Assembly (NCBI RefSeq): GCF_014652235.1
Contig: NZ_BMYK01000005.1
Coordinates: 1 to 64,000, forward strand
Length of the DNA stretch: 64,000 nucleotides
Source: Pseudorhodoferax aquiterrae
GTDB lineage: Bacteria; Pseudomonadota; Gammaproteobacteria; Burkholderiales; Burkholderiaceae_C
Reading direction: 5' to 3'
Of this stretch, positions 16,703 to 25,038 are shown piece by piece. Below the pieces are notes generated by a model. It saw nothing but the letters and a program-made list of their open reading frames with translations, did no database searches and had not been told where the DNA came from. The position numbers and the translations under genes were made by a program. Numbering within the stretch: position 1 is the first letter of the stretch; every line of letters starts with the position of its first letter.

Positions 16703-18113
16703 GAAAAACCAATCTTATTGTTTTCATGATGATGTACAGATCCAGACGCAGTGACCAATTACGAAGGTAGTCAAGGTCGTGGTGGATCCGGTCCTGCATC
16801 TCCTCCAGCGTGCGCGTTTCCCCACGGCAGCCGTTCACCTGGGCCCAGCCGGTAATGCCGGGTTTCACTTTGTGCCGGACCATATAACCCTTGATGAGCC
16901 TGCGGTAGGTCTCGTTGTGCGACACCGCGTGCGGCCGCGGGCCCACGATGCTCATGCGCCCCTGCAGCACGTTGATGAACTGCGGCAACTCGTCCAAGGA
17001 GGTGCGGCGCATGAATGCGCCAAGCGGCGTGATGCGGCTGTCTCCGCGCTGTGCCTGCTGGACACTGTCGCCGTCTTCGGTCACGGTCATGGAGCGAAAC
17101 TTGTAGACCACGATCTTCTCTCCTGCCAGGCCGTAGCGGTGCTGACGGAAGATCACCGGTCCCGGCGACGTGAACCGAACTGCGCACGCCAGCACCAGGA
17201 GAATTGGCCAGATAAGCGCCAGTATCAGCAGCGATAAGACGATATCGCTGGAGCGCTTTAGGATGCCGTTGATACCGCGGAATGGCGTTTCCCGAACTGA
17301 AATGACCTGGGTGCCACAGACATGGCCCAGCCGTGCCTGGATCAGGTCGGTGAAGAACATGTCCGGCACGAAATAGATGGAAGCCGTGGTGTCCTTCAAC
17401 TCATCAAGCAATTCCAGAATGCGCGGCTGCGAGGCCATCGGAAGGGACAGGTAGATAATCTGGATGCCCTGGGCTTTGACGAAGCCTGGAAGCGCGGTGG
17501 CCGGGCCCAGCAGCCCGAACCCCATAGGCGCATTTAGCCGCTGCAAACTTCTGTCGTCGAAAAAGCCCTTCACCTCGATGCCGGAATAGGGGGTGTCGCG
17601 GATTCGGCGCGCCAGGGCAATTCCTTGCGTATTCATGCCGACGATCACCGCCTTGCGAGACGGGCCGCGCATGGCCAGAACCGCTGGGGCAGCCACTCTC
17701 AATGCTCGGTGGGCGGCGATTTGCGCCAGGGGCGCCATCCACATCCAGGTCAGCAGGGCGCCGATGCTGAACTGGTGGATATAGCCGGTGGCAACTCCCA
17801 TGGTCAGTAGCAGCGCGCCGACCGCGATCCAGTTGATCAGCGTCTGCACAACCAGTTTCACCATTGACGAATGAATCTGGGACGTGCCGGGAAATGTCAT
17901 CGAGAAGACGATGACCGAAAGGACCAGATAGCCCGGGCGCAGGCTGCCCTCGTGGTACAGGCCGACCGCCCACAGGGTGAGGACCAGCATGCCGGGGTCA
18001 ATCAATGCCTCGATGAAGCGCAGGGGATGGTCCTTGTCGAGCGCGCCGATGTCGGCGCTCGTGTTAGAACGGCGCGGCCTTGTGCTGGCGAGAGGGGCGG
18101 GAGAACTATCCAT
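16683..18113 (-). CDS. epsB: EpsB: undecaprenyl-phosphate sugar-1-phosphate transferase
   Basis: A 476-residue polyisoprenyl-phosphate hexose-1-phosphate transferase (WcaJ/EpsB class). It has four to five N-terminal helices, a Rossmann-like central domain (KAVIVGMNTQGIALARRI) and the C-terminal bacterial sugar transferase domain: FKRS-type entry (GILKRSSDIVLS), YKFRSM, SLDELPQFINVLQGRMSIVGPRP and HKVKPGITGWAQV. It starts the repeat unit by loading, most likely, glucose-1-phosphate on undecaprenyl phosphate. The ATG overlaps the epsA stop by 8 bp. Confidence 0.9.
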   Translation of the reverse strand: MDSSPAPLASTRPRRSNTSADIGALDKDHPLRFIEALIDPGMLVLTLWAVGLYHEGSLRPGYLVLSVIVFSMTFPGTSQIHSSMVKLVVQTLINWIAVGALLLTMGVATGYIHQFSIGALLTWMWMAPLAQIAAHRALRVAAPAVLAMRGPSRKAVIVGMNTQGIALARRIRDTPYSGIEVKGFFDDRSLQRLNAPMGFGLLGPATALPGFVKAQGIQIIYLSLPMASQPRILELLDELKDTTASIYFVPDMFFTDLIQARLGHVCGTQVISVRETPFRGINGILKRSSDIVLSLLILALIWPILLVLACAVRFTSPGPVIFRQHRYGLAGEKIVVYKFRSMTVTEDGDSVQQAQRGDSRITPLGAFMRRTSLDELPQFINVLQGRMSIVGPRPHAVSHNETYRRLIKGYMVRHKVKPGITGWAQVNGCRGETRTLEEMQDRIHHDLDYLRNWSLRLDLYIIMKTIRLVFRDSQAY

Positions 18114-18924
18114 GGGCGTAATGACTGTTCTTCAGCCGGGACACGGCTTGGGCGCGGTTGTAGACATCCAGCTTCTTGAAGATGCGCTGCAGGTGGTTCT
18201 TGACCGTGAATGTGCTGATGTCCAGGATGGTGCCGATCTCCTGGTTGGTCTTGCCCATTTCGACCCATTGCATGATCTGCAACTCGCGGCCTGTCATGCC
18301 GTTTTCAGGCGCTGCCTGGTCCAGCCCGTGACGCGAGATGGTGATCTGCGCAGGCACCACGCTGCCTTGCGCGGCGGTCCTGGAGGGCAGGGCAGCCTGG
18401 CGCAAGGCCATGTCGATGTGGGGCAGCAGCGCGCTCATCGCCGCGGCACCGGTCTTCTCAGGGATGGCTTGACGGCTCAGCACGACATACAGGCAATCCT
18501 GCTCACCACGCAGATCGCGCAGGCCATGCACCAGCGCCGAGCGCATGATCGGAGCCGTCGACTGGAACGGCCCATGCTGTGGTATGAGCCCGAGAACGCC
18601 GTTCAAGCGCTCCGCTGGCGTCACGTAGGGCTGCTTGTTCACCGCTGACCAATGGGCAAACAACTCCTGCAGCCCACATCCCAGGCCGGACATGCTGGCC
18701 TGCGCGGTCCGCACGCCGCGCAGCGCAGAGACGATCTCATGGCCGATGGCGCCACGCTGGAAATCGCCCCAGGCGGCCACGAGGATGTCATGGGGCAGGA
18801 AGTGCTGGAGATCACCCCGTAGCCAGTTGACCAAGTCCAGGTGTGTGCGGACATGGGCGACTTCTGTCAGCACATCGAAGCAGCGTCCGCGGTCTGCGAT
18901 GGATAAATTGCTCAGAAATGACAT
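18106..18924 (-). CDS. epsA: EpsA: LuxR-family transcriptional regulator of the eps locus
   Basis: A 272-residue regulator. The N-terminal two thirds are an unassigned sensing domain (begins ADRGRCFDVLTEVAHVRTHLD), and residues 205-265 form a LuxR/GerE helix-turn-helix (MTGRELQIMQWVEMGKTNQE, ILDISTFTVKNHLQRIFKKL). It matches the EpsA family of exosortase/eps-associated regulators. It heads the minus-strand operon with epsB overlapping its stop, so it probably activates its own locus. What it senses is unknown. Confidence 0.87.
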   Translation of the reverse strand: MSFLSNLSIADRGRCFDVLTEVAHVRTHLDLVNWLRGDLQHFLPHDILVAAWGDFQRGAIGHEIVSALRGVRTAQASMSGLGCGLQELFAHWSAVNKQPYVTPAERLNGVLGLIPQHGPFQSTAPIMRSALVHGLRDLRGEQDCLYVVLSRQAIPEKTGAAAMSALLPHIDMALRQAALPSRTAAQGSVVPAQITISRHGLDQAAPENGMTGRELQIMQWVEMGKTNQEIGTILDISTFTVKNHLQRIFKKLDVYNRAQAVSRLKNSHYAHG

Positions 18925-19301
18925 TCACATCCTTGCGGGAAGACCTGTCGATCGGAAACGCAACCACTTTGCTGCCGCCTGAGCGCCTCGAAGTGGTGCG
19001 TTTTCTTGAATGTCCCCGGCCTTGTTCTCTGCATTAGCCAGTTTGATGCCCGTCCATGTCGGCCTGATGGCATCCTGTTCGTCGGCCAAATTGTCATGTT
19101 GACGGCATCTCTCCAGGTCAACGCACCCAGTCGGTGCCTGGTGTTCAGACCGCCGATGTTCGGGAAATTCTGCGTCGACAGATTGTCGATGCCGGTGCTC
19201 GGCAGGCAGGGATGTTAGCGGCACTCGGCAGCAGAGCAACTTTCAAGCCATCAGGAAATGTAACAGTGTCCTGCCCGTCGGCGGGGCGCGGCGCATCCGG
19301 C
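18925..19301 (-). promoter_or_regulatory. Long upstream region of epsA
   Basis: Between the epsP terminator and the epsA start lie about 375 bp without a credible gene. Short minus-strand frames exist (18925-19239) but have no recognisable domain, no good ribosome-binding site and mixed composition. The region holds the sigma-54-like site at 19235-19250. If that is used, epsA would have a leader of about 300 bases. Confidence 0.5.
19235..19250 (-). promoter_or_regulatory. Candidate sigma-54 (-24/-12) promoter for epsA
   Basis: On the minus strand the sequence reads TGGCTTGAAAGTTGCT. It matches the sigma-54 consensus TGGCACGRNNNTTGCW at 11 of 13 defined positions, with exact GG-N10-GC spacing. 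It points to epsA, which starts 311 bp downstream. The window also codes for PrsR, a sigma-54 activator of exosortase-type polysaccharide systems. Confidence 0.55.
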
Positions 19302-19319
19302 AAAACCCCGGTCGGGGTC
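19302..19319 (-). terminator. Short intrinsic terminator overlapping the epsP stop
   Basis: On the minus strand ACCCC-GACC-GGGGT (19318-19305) forms a 5 bp stem with a 4-base loop and is followed by TTT. The hairpin begins within the TGA stop of epsP. The stem is short but all but one pair are G-C. It would separate epsP from epsA. Confidence 0.5.
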
Positions 19320-19776
19320 AACGACGGATGCGCTCTCGCCATGACAGCACGGCCTGCTCGACCAGCTTGTGCGTCTCCTGGTAGACCGATTCGTGCTTGA
19401 GGTAGGGGTCGGCGATGGCAGTGCCGAGCCAATGTCCGAGCAAGCGCGCCTTGGCCGGTGCTTCGGGGTCCAGCTGGGCCAGGTGGCGGACATGGCCTTG
19501 TTCCATCACCAGGATCAGGTCGGCCCACCAGAGCAGGGTGCGGTTGATTTGCTGGGCGCGGTGCCGTTCCAGTTCCTGCAAGAGCCGGGGCTGCTGGCGC
19601 GCGACGTACAGCACAGTCTCGTCAGCCGGCTTGCCGACCAGCGCGCGTGTTCCAGCGGATTGCACCTGCGCCGACTCCGCGTGCCCATCCGCTTGCAACT
19701 GCAGACGCAGCAGCGCTTCGGCCAGCGGGCTGCGGCAGACGTTGCCGGTGCATACGACAAGAATGCGTTCGTACAT
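19318..19776 (-). CDS. epsP: EpsP: low-molecular-weight protein tyrosine phosphatase (Wzb-like)
   Basis: A 152-residue phosphatase with the CX5R loop near the N-terminus (VVCTGNVCRSPLAEALL) and the acid/base Asp late in the chain (ADPYLKHESVYQETHKLVEQA). It should dephosphorylate the BY-kinase EpsG and so cycle polymer length control. The start at MYERILVV is set by homology. An upstream in-frame ATG would add 19 unlike residues. It lies upstream of epsA on the same strand, with its own terminator. Confidence 0.88.
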   Translation of the reverse strand: MYERILVVCTGNVCRSPLAEALLRLQLQADGHAESAQVQSAGTRALVGKPADETVLYVARQQPRLLQELERHRAQQINRTLLWWADLILVMEQGHVRHLAQLDPEAPAKARLLGHWLGTAIADPYLKHESVYQETHKLVEQAVLSWRERIRR

Positions 19777-19848
19777 GGAGTGCTGCGCGGAAGAAGGGCG
19801 AGGTGGCCGATCGTGCCAGAAAGTCCGGCACAACCCGGCCAGTGGGGA

Positions 19849-19905
19849 CGCGTTCCGGGGTGTCAGGCGCGCGTCGCGCTTTGTGGGCTGGCGCCCCGGA
19901 ACGCG
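19849..19905. repeat. 12 bp perfect inverted repeat upstream of the DUF47-pit operon
   Basis: CGCGTTCCGGGG at 19849-19860 is matched by CCCCGGAACGCG at 19894-19905, with 33 bp between the arms. It lies in the divergent region between epsP (start 19776) and the DUF47 gene (start 19969). No T-run follows, so it is not an obvious terminator. It may be an operator or an mRNA structure. Confidence 0.6.
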
Positions 19906-19968
19906 CAGTTACACTCCGCCCCGTTCACCGAAACGTCATCTTTTTGACACACCCCCCAGGATCTGCGC

Positions 19969-20616
19969 ATGCTGTTCGGCAAGCTGATGCCACGCGATGG
20001 CAACTTTTTCGAGATGTTCAACCAGCATGCAGACCGCATCGTGGAGGCCGCGCGCGCCTTCTCGCAGCTGGTGGCCAACTACCACGACGCGCATCTGCGT
20101 GAGCAATACAACCGCGACGTGGACAACGCCGAGCGTGCCGCCGACCGCGTGACGCAGGAAGTCAACCGCACGCTGCACAAGACCTTCATCACGCCGATCG
20201 ACCGCGAGCAGATCCACTCGCTGATCAACTCCATGGACGACGTGGCCGACCTGCTGCAGGACGCGGCCGAAACCATGGCGCTGTACGACGTGCGCAGCAT
20301 GACGGAGGAGATTCGCCGCCTGACCGAGCTGTGCATGAAGTGCTGCGAGCGCGTGAAGGACGCGGTCAAGCTGCTGTCCAACATCGGCGACCCGGCGACT
20401 GCCGAAGCCGCGCTCAAGACCTGCGAGGAGATCGACCGGCTGGAGTCCGACGCCGACCGCGTGATGCGTTCGGCCATGAGCAAGCTGTTCCGCGAGGAGC
20501 CCGACGTGCGCGAGCTCATCAAGCTCAAGGCCATCTACGAGCTGCTGGAGACGGTCACCGACAAGTGCGAGGACGTGGCCAACCTGATCGAGGGCATCGT
20601 CCTCGAGAACTCCTGA
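19969..20616 (+). CDS. DUF47 (PhoU-like) phosphate transport regulator
   Basis: A 215-residue all-helical protein of the DUF47/TIGR00153 family, distantly PhoU-like (FFEMFNQHADRIVEAARAFSQLV at the start, INSMDDVADLLQDAAETMALY in the middle). Such proteins are encoded directly before Pit transporters and are thought to modulate their activity. It acts in the cytoplasm or at the membrane. The pit gene follows after 15 bp. Confidence 0.9.
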   Translation: MLFGKLMPRDGNFFEMFNQHADRIVEAARAFSQLVANYHDAHLREQYNRDVDNAERAADRVTQEVNRTLHKTFITPIDREQIHSLINSMDDVADLLQDAAETMALYDVRSMTEEIRRLTELCMKCCERVKDAVKLLSNIGDPATAEAALKTCEEIDRLESDADRVMRSAMSKLFREEPDVRELIKLKAIYELLETVTDKCEDVANLIEGIVLENS

Positions 20617-20631
20617 GCCGGGCAGCGCGCG

Positions 20632-21642
20632 ATGGCTTCTGTGCAGGTGGCCCTGTGGGTCGTGGTGCTGCTGGTCACCCTGGCCCTGGTGTTCGACTTC
20701 ATGAATGGCTTCCACGACGCCGCCAACTCGATCGCCACCGTGGTGTCGACCGGCGTGCTCAAGCCCGGGCAGGCCGTGGTGTTCGCGGCGTTCTTCAACT
20801 TCATCGCGATCTTCGTGTTCCACCTGAGCGTGGCCGCGACGGTGGGCAAGGGCATTGCGGAGCCGGGCGTGGTGGATGTGCACGTGGTCTTCGGTGCGCT
20901 GATCGGCGCGATCTCGTGGAACCTGATCACCTGGTACTACGGCATCCCGAGCAGTTCCTCGCACGCACTGATCGGCGGCATCGTGGGCGCCGTGATGGCC
21001 AAGACCGGGGCCTCGGGCCTGGTCGGCAGCGGCATCGCCAAGACGGTGGCTTTCATCTTCGTGTCTCCGCTGCTGGGGTTCGCGCTGGGCTCGCTGATGC
21101 TGGTGATCGTGGCCTGGATCTTCCGGCGCGCCACGCCTTCGCGTGTGGACCGCTGGTTCCGCCGCCTGCAACTGGTCTCGGCCGGCGCCTACAGCCTGGG
21201 CCATGGGGGCAACGATGCGCAGAAGACCATCGGCATCATCTGGCTGCTGCTGATCGCCACGGGCTACGCATCGGCCGGCGACGCCTCGCCGCCGACCTGG
21301 ACCATCATCAGCTGCTATGTGGCGATCGCCGCCGGCACCATGTTCGGCGGCTGGCGCATCGTCAAGACCATGGGCCAGAAGATCACCAAGCTCAAGCCGG
21401 TGGGCGGCTTTTGTGCCGAGACGGGCGGGGCGCTGACATTGTTCATGGCCACGGTGCTGGGTGTGCCGGTGTCGACCACGCACACCATCACGGGTGCCAT
21501 CGTCGGTGTGGGCTCCACACGGCGTGCCAGCGCGGTGCGCTGGGGCGTGGCGGGCAACATCGTCTGGGCCTGGATCTTCACGATCCCGGCCAGCGCCTTC
21601 GTGGCGGCGATCGCCTACTGGATCAGCTTCAAGGTGTTCTGA
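20632..21642 (+). CDS. pitA: Pit-family inorganic phosphate transporter
   Basis: A 336-residue inner-membrane carrier of the PiT family. The two inverted halves each carry the family signature: FDFMNGFHDAANSIATVVSTG near residue 20 and SLGHGGNDAQKTIGIIW near 185, with PVSTTHTITGAIVGVG in the second half. It imports metal-phosphate complexes driven by the proton gradient. It is co-transcribed with the DUF47 gene and convergent with the TM2-domain gene; the 63 bp between them contain GGCACC and GGTGCC arms (21650-21678) without a T-run. Confidence 0.9.
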   Translation: MASVQVALWVVVLLVTLALVFDFMNGFHDAANSIATVVSTGVLKPGQAVVFAAFFNFIAIFVFHLSVAATVGKGIAEPGVVDVHVVFGALIGAISWNLITWYYGIPSSSSHALIGGIVGAVMAKTGASGLVGSGIAKTVAFIFVSPLLGFALGSLMLVIVAWIFRRATPSRVDRWFRRLQLVSAGAYSLGHGGNDAQKTIGIIWLLLIATGYASAGDASPPTWTIISCYVAIAAGTMFGGWRIVKTMGQKITKLKPVGGFCAETGGALTLFMATVLGVPVSTTHTITGAIVGVGSTRRASAVRWGVAGNIVWAWIFTIPASAFVAAIAYWISFKVF

Positions 21643-21705
21643 GGACTGGGGCACCTTCGCGCTGCGCGCCGCGGTGCCGAGCCTCTTGGGGCGGCCCGGC
21701 GCGAC

Positions 21706-22155
21706 TCACTGCGAAATTTTGCGCGCCTCTTCGATCTGGTATTCGAAGTAGCGCTGGAAGCTGAACGCCAGGCTGGCCATCAGCACGCCCGTGCCCAGCA
21801 GCAGCGCGGCGGCCACGCCGATCACGGTGAGCCAGTTGGTGCTGCCGGCCGGCGCTTCGGCTGTGGCGTCGAATGCGGCGTTCCACTTCTCGGGCGAACG
21901 CAGGCCGTAGACGATGGCCGCCAGTGCGCTGGCCGCGATCGACACCCCCAGCAAGGGAATCAGCACCCAGCTCAGGTGGTCGTCCTGGCCGAGCTGCTGC
22001 ACGCGTTCGACGCCATACAGGCCCAGCGCCGTGGGTAGCGGGTAGAGCCAACCCCACAGGTCGCCCAGGCCGCGCAGATAGAAGCGGTGCAGGCCGAGCG
22101 GGCCGCCCAGCAGTGCCAGCCAGGTGGCGATGGTCTTGTTCTTGGGGCTGGACAT
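21706..22155 (-). CDS. TM2-domain-like membrane protein
   Basis: A 149-residue membrane protein. The N-terminal part carries a TM2-like signature (KTIATWLALLGGPLGLHRFYLRGLGDLWGWLYP) with two helices, followed by two more hydrophobic stretches (WVLIPLLGVSIAASALAAIVYG; WLTVIGVAAALLLGTGVLM). Function is unknown. The start at MSSPKNKT sits 4 bp after the acetyltransferase stop, so the two genes form a small minus-strand operon. Confidence 0.75.
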   Translation of the reverse strand: MSSPKNKTIATWLALLGGPLGLHRFYLRGLGDLWGWLYPLPTALGLYGVERVQQLGQDDHLSWVLIPLLGVSIAASALAAIVYGLRSPEKWNAAFDATAEAPAGSTNWLTVIGVAAALLLGTGVLMASLAFSFQRYFEYQIEEARKISQ

Positions 22156-22159
22156 CGCT

Positions 22160-22681
22160 TCAGACCGGCGGCTGGCTGTCACCGGCGCCCAGGGACTTTT
22201 CCATGAGCACGATGTCGAGCCAGCGCTCGAACTTCCAGCCACAGGAGCGGATCACGCCCACCTGCTCGAAGCCCAGCGCGCGGTGCACGCCGATGGAGCC
22301 GGCGTTGGCGGAGTCGCCGATCACGGCGATGAGCTTGCGCACGCCGCGCGCCTGCGCTTGCTCGGCCAGCGCCGTCAGCAGCTGGCGCCCCAGGCCGCGG
22401 CCGGCGGCATCGGGGGCCAGGTAGATCGAGTCCTCGGCCGAGAAGCGGTAGGCCGGGCGCGGCTTGAACCAGTTGCAGTAGGCAAAGCCCAGCACGCGAC
22501 CGTCTTCTTCGGCCACGAGATAGGGCAGGCCCTTGGCCAGGACGTCGGCACGCCGTGCGGCCATGTCCTGCGGCGATGGCGGATCGATCTCGAAGGTGCC
22601 GGTGCCGTGCAGCACATGGTGGGTGTAGATGGCGGCAATGGCCGGGACGTCGGACTCAAGGCTGGGGCGGATGCTTGGCAT
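22160..22681 (-). CDS. GNAT N-acetyltransferase, phosphinothricin acetyltransferase type
   Basis: A 173-residue GNAT enzyme of the Pat/MnaT group (SIRPSLESDVPAIAAIYTHHVLHGTGTFEIDPP at the start). The acetyl-CoA loop is APDAAGRGLGRQLLTALAEQA, and GFEQVGVIRSCGWKFERWLD near the end is typical of the group. Members acetylate phosphinothricin-like compounds or free methionine derivatives. The native substrate is unknown. Its start lies divergent to the rpsP promoter, so the two transcripts begin within about 40 bp. Confidence 0.87.
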   Translation of the reverse strand: MPSIRPSLESDVPAIAAIYTHHVLHGTGTFEIDPPSPQDMAARRADVLAKGLPYLVAEEDGRVLGFAYCNWFKPRPAYRFSAEDSIYLAPDAAGRGLGRQLLTALAEQAQARGVRKLIAVIGDSANAGSIGVHRALGFEQVGVIRSCGWKFERWLDIVLMEKSLGAGDSQPPV

Positions 22682-22702
22682 GAAACGGATGCGGGCTATA
22701 AT
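22675..22702 (+). promoter_or_regulatory. Promoter of the rpsP-rimM-trmD operon
   Basis: TTGGCA (22675-22680), 16 bp, then TATAAT (22697-22702), followed by the GC-rich discriminator CGCGGGCTTTTC. This is a near-consensus sigma-70 promoter for the ribosomal operon. The leader to the rpsP ATG is about 120 bases and contains TTCAGCG (22712-22718) and CGCTGAA (22754-22760) as possible pairing arms. Confidence 0.75.
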
Positions 22703-22827
22703 CGCGGGCTTTTCAGCGTGTCGCTGGCCGGGTGGCCACAGCGCGTGTCTCAGCGCTGAATCTGAAAAATCGAATCTGGCCCATCCGGTGCTATCTAGCC
22801 GGCGGGCCGACCCCCTGAGGATAAATC

Positions 22828-23100
22828 ATGGTTGTCATCCGGCTTTCTCGCGGCGGTGCCAAGGCCCGTCCCTTCTTCAACATCGTCGTTGCCGACAAGC
22901 GCGTCCGCCGTGACGGCCGCTTCATCGAGCGCATCGGTTTCTACAACCCGACCGCCAAGGCCAACGAAGAGAGCATCCGCATTGCCCAGGACCGCCTGAG
23001 CTACTGGCGCAGCGTCGGCGCCCAGGCTTCGCCGACGGTCGAGCGTCTGGTGGCCCAGGCCGCTGCCGCCCCGGCTGCTGCTCCCGCAGCCGCTGCCTGA
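22828..23100 (+). CDS. rpsP: 30S ribosomal protein S16
   Basis: A 90-residue S16 that opens [20 protein letters not shown] with the conserved FYNP near residue 37 and ends in an Ala/Pro tail. It is part of the small subunit body. The ATG follows GAGGATAAATC. It is first in the rpsP-rimM-trmD operon, with rimM beginning 16 bp after its stop. Confidence 0.97.
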   Translation: MVVIRLSRGGAKARPFFNIVVADKRVRRDGRFIERIGFYNPTAKANEESIRIAQDRLSYWRSVGAQASPTVERLVAQAAAAPAAAPAAAA

Positions 23101-23116
23101 GTTGGCAGGCCTGCTG

Positions 23117-23686
23117 ATGCTGCAGGCACTCGATCCGGCACCCCTGCCGGACGATGCGGTCGAAGTGGCCCGCGTCGCCGGTGGTTGGGGTGTCAAGGGC
23201 TGGCTCAAGCTCCAGCCCCACAGCGCCCAACCCGAGGCGCTTTTTTCTTCCAAGCGCTGGTATCTGCAGGCGTCCGAACGCGGCCCCAAGGCCTTCGACG
23301 GCACGCTGCTGCTCAAGGTGCGTGAAGCGCGCGAGCATTCCGGCGGCGTCGTGGCCCAGGTGCAGGACATTGCGGACAAGGATGCGGCCGACGCGCTCAA
23401 GGGCGCGCGCGTGTTCGTCTCGCGCTCCAGCTTCCCGACCGCGCAGGCGGACGAGTACTACTGGGTCGACCTGATCGGCCTGGACGTGGTCAACCGCGAG
23501 GGCGTGGCCCTGGGCCAGGTGCGCGAGTTGCTGTCCACCGGCCCGCAGACCGTGCTGGTGCTGGAGCAGCCCGGCGCCGAGGGCGGCAAGCCCGTCGAGC
23601 GCATGGTTCCCTTTGTCGCGGCCTATGTCGACAAGGTCGATCTGCCCGGCCGCTGCATTACGGTGGACTGGCAGCCCGACTACTGA
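23117..23686 (+). CDS. rimM: 16S rRNA processing protein RimM
   Basis: A 189-residue maturation factor with an N-terminal RimM domain (VEVARVAGGWGVKGWLKLQP) and a C-terminal PRC barrel (DEYYWVDLIGLDVVN, ERMVPFVAAYVDKVDLPGR). It helps 30S head assembly and binds S19. The ATG at MLQALDP is used. A TTG five codons upstream also reads through. It lies between rpsP and trmD as in most proteobacteria. Confidence 0.95.
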   Translation: MLQALDPAPLPDDAVEVARVAGGWGVKGWLKLQPHSAQPEALFSSKRWYLQASERGPKAFDGTLLLKVREAREHSGGVVAQVQDIADKDAADALKGARVFVSRSSFPTAQADEYYWVDLIGLDVVNREGVALGQVRELLSTGPQTVLVLEQPGAEGGKPVERMVPFVAAYVDKVDLPGRCITVDWQPDY

Positions 23687-23703
23687 ACAGGGCTGCTGAG
23701 GCC

Positions 23704-24462
23704 ATGCGCTTCGACGTCGTCACGCTGTTTCCCGAACTGTTCGCGCCCTTTCTGGCCAGCGGCGTGACGCGGCGTGCGTATGCATCAGGCCAGGTCGATG
23801 TGCGGCTGTGGAATCCGCGCGACCAGGCCGAGGGCAACTACAAGCGCGTGGACGACAAGGCCTTCGGCGGTGGCCCTGGCATGGTCATGCTGGCCGAGCC
23901 GCTCGCGCGCTGCCTCGATGCGATCCTGGCCGAGCGCGGCGCCGGCACGCCGGTCGTGCTCTTCGCGCCTGTGGGTGCGCCGCTCAACCACACGGCCGTG
24001 GCCGGCTGGGCCGAGGGCGAGGGCGCGGTGCTGCTGTGCGGCCGCTACGAAGGCATCGACCAGCGCCTGGTCGACCGCTACGTGACCCACAGCATCAGCC
24101 TGGGCGATTTCGTGCTGTCGGGCGGCGAGATCGCCGCGCTGGCCCTGCTCGATGCCGTGGCGCGGCTTCAGCCCGGCGTGCTCAACGATGCCGAGAGCCA
24201 CCAGTTCGACAGCTTCCATCCGGCCCTGGACGGACTGCTGGACTGCCCGCACTACACCCGACCCGAGGAATGGCGCGGCGCCTCGGTGCCCGAGGTGCTG
24301 CTGTCGGGCCACCACGGCCGCATTGCGCGCTGGCGGCGCGACATGCAGCTGCGTCTGACGGCCGAGCGCCGGCCCGATCTGCTGGCCGCCGCACGTGCAG
24401 CAGGGCGATTGAGCGCGGCGGATGAAGCGGTGCTGGCGCAAACCGCATCCGCCACGCTATAA
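23704..24462 (+). CDS. trmD: tRNA (guanine-37-N1)-methyltransferase TrmD
   Basis: A 252-residue SPOUT methyltransferase. The trefoil-knot AdoMet site is clear: LLCGRYEGIDQRLVDRYV and ISLGDFVLSGGEIAALAL, with PHYTRPEEWRG later. It makes m1G37 in tRNA and prevents frameshifting. The rplS promoter lies over its last codons, which end ASATL. Confidence 0.97.
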   Translation: MRFDVVTLFPELFAPFLASGVTRRAYASGQVDVRLWNPRDQAEGNYKRVDDKAFGGGPGMVMLAEPLARCLDAILAERGAGTPVVLFAPVGAPLNHTAVAGWAEGEGAVLLCGRYEGIDQRLVDRYVTHSISLGDFVLSGGEIAALALLDAVARLQPGVLNDAESHQFDSFHPALDGLLDCPHYTRPEEWRGASVPEVLLSGHHGRIARWRRDMQLRLTAERRPDLLAAARAAGRLSAADEAVLAQTASATL

Positions 24463-24463
24463 T
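24458..24463 (+). promoter_or_regulatory. -10 element of the rplS promoter, overlapping the trmD stop
   Basis: TATAAT at 24458-24463 is followed by CACGGGCTTTTC, nearly the same downstream sequence as at rpsP. A TGGCGC at 24434-24439, 18 bp upstream, is a weak -35. The promoter lies in the last trmD codons and would let rplS be made apart from rpsP-rimM-trmD. Confidence 0.65.
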
Positions 24464-24492
24464 CACGGGCTTTTCGGATCCTCTGTCCGCTG

Positions 24493-24514
24493 CCTTTTGC
24501 AATGTCGCAAGGGG
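24493..24514 (+). promoter_or_regulatory. Hairpin in the rplS leader
   Basis: CCTTTTGC-AATGTC-GCAAGGGG forms an 8 bp stem (two G-U pairs as RNA) with a 6-base loop, in the roughly 105-base leader of rplS. There is no T-run behind it. It could act in L19 autoregulation, which is inference only. Confidence 0.4.
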
Positions 24515-24575
24515 CTCCGTCCCGGCCTTCGTGCTGCGCGACACCCGAGCGTGAGCAAGATCCTGTGGAAGAACC

Positions 24576-24962
<387 letters not shown>

Positions 24963-24985
24963 TCCGCACGGCCCTTCGGTCCGTC

Positions 24986-25019
24986 AAGCCGCCACCTGCT
25001 TCGCGCGTGGCGGCTTTTT
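24986..25019 (+). terminator. Intrinsic terminator after rplS
   Basis: AAGCCGCCAC (24986-24995) pairs perfectly with GTGGCGGCTT (25007-25016), giving a 10 bp stem and an 11-base loop. The second arm runs into TTTTT and then GCTTTTTG. It is the clearest factor-independent terminator in the window and ends the ribosomal block 24 bp after rplS. Confidence 0.9.
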
Positions 25020-25038
25020 GCTTTTTGGGTCCCCGCCT

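Noticed and set aside
18925-19239. Short minus-strand frame upstream of epsA
   Set aside because: No domain, no good ribosome-binding site and no coding bias. It is treated as regulatory DNA.
21650-21678. GGCACC/GGTGCC arms between the convergent pit and TM2-domain genes as a terminator
   Set aside because: Only 6 bp, with a long loop and no T-run on either strand.
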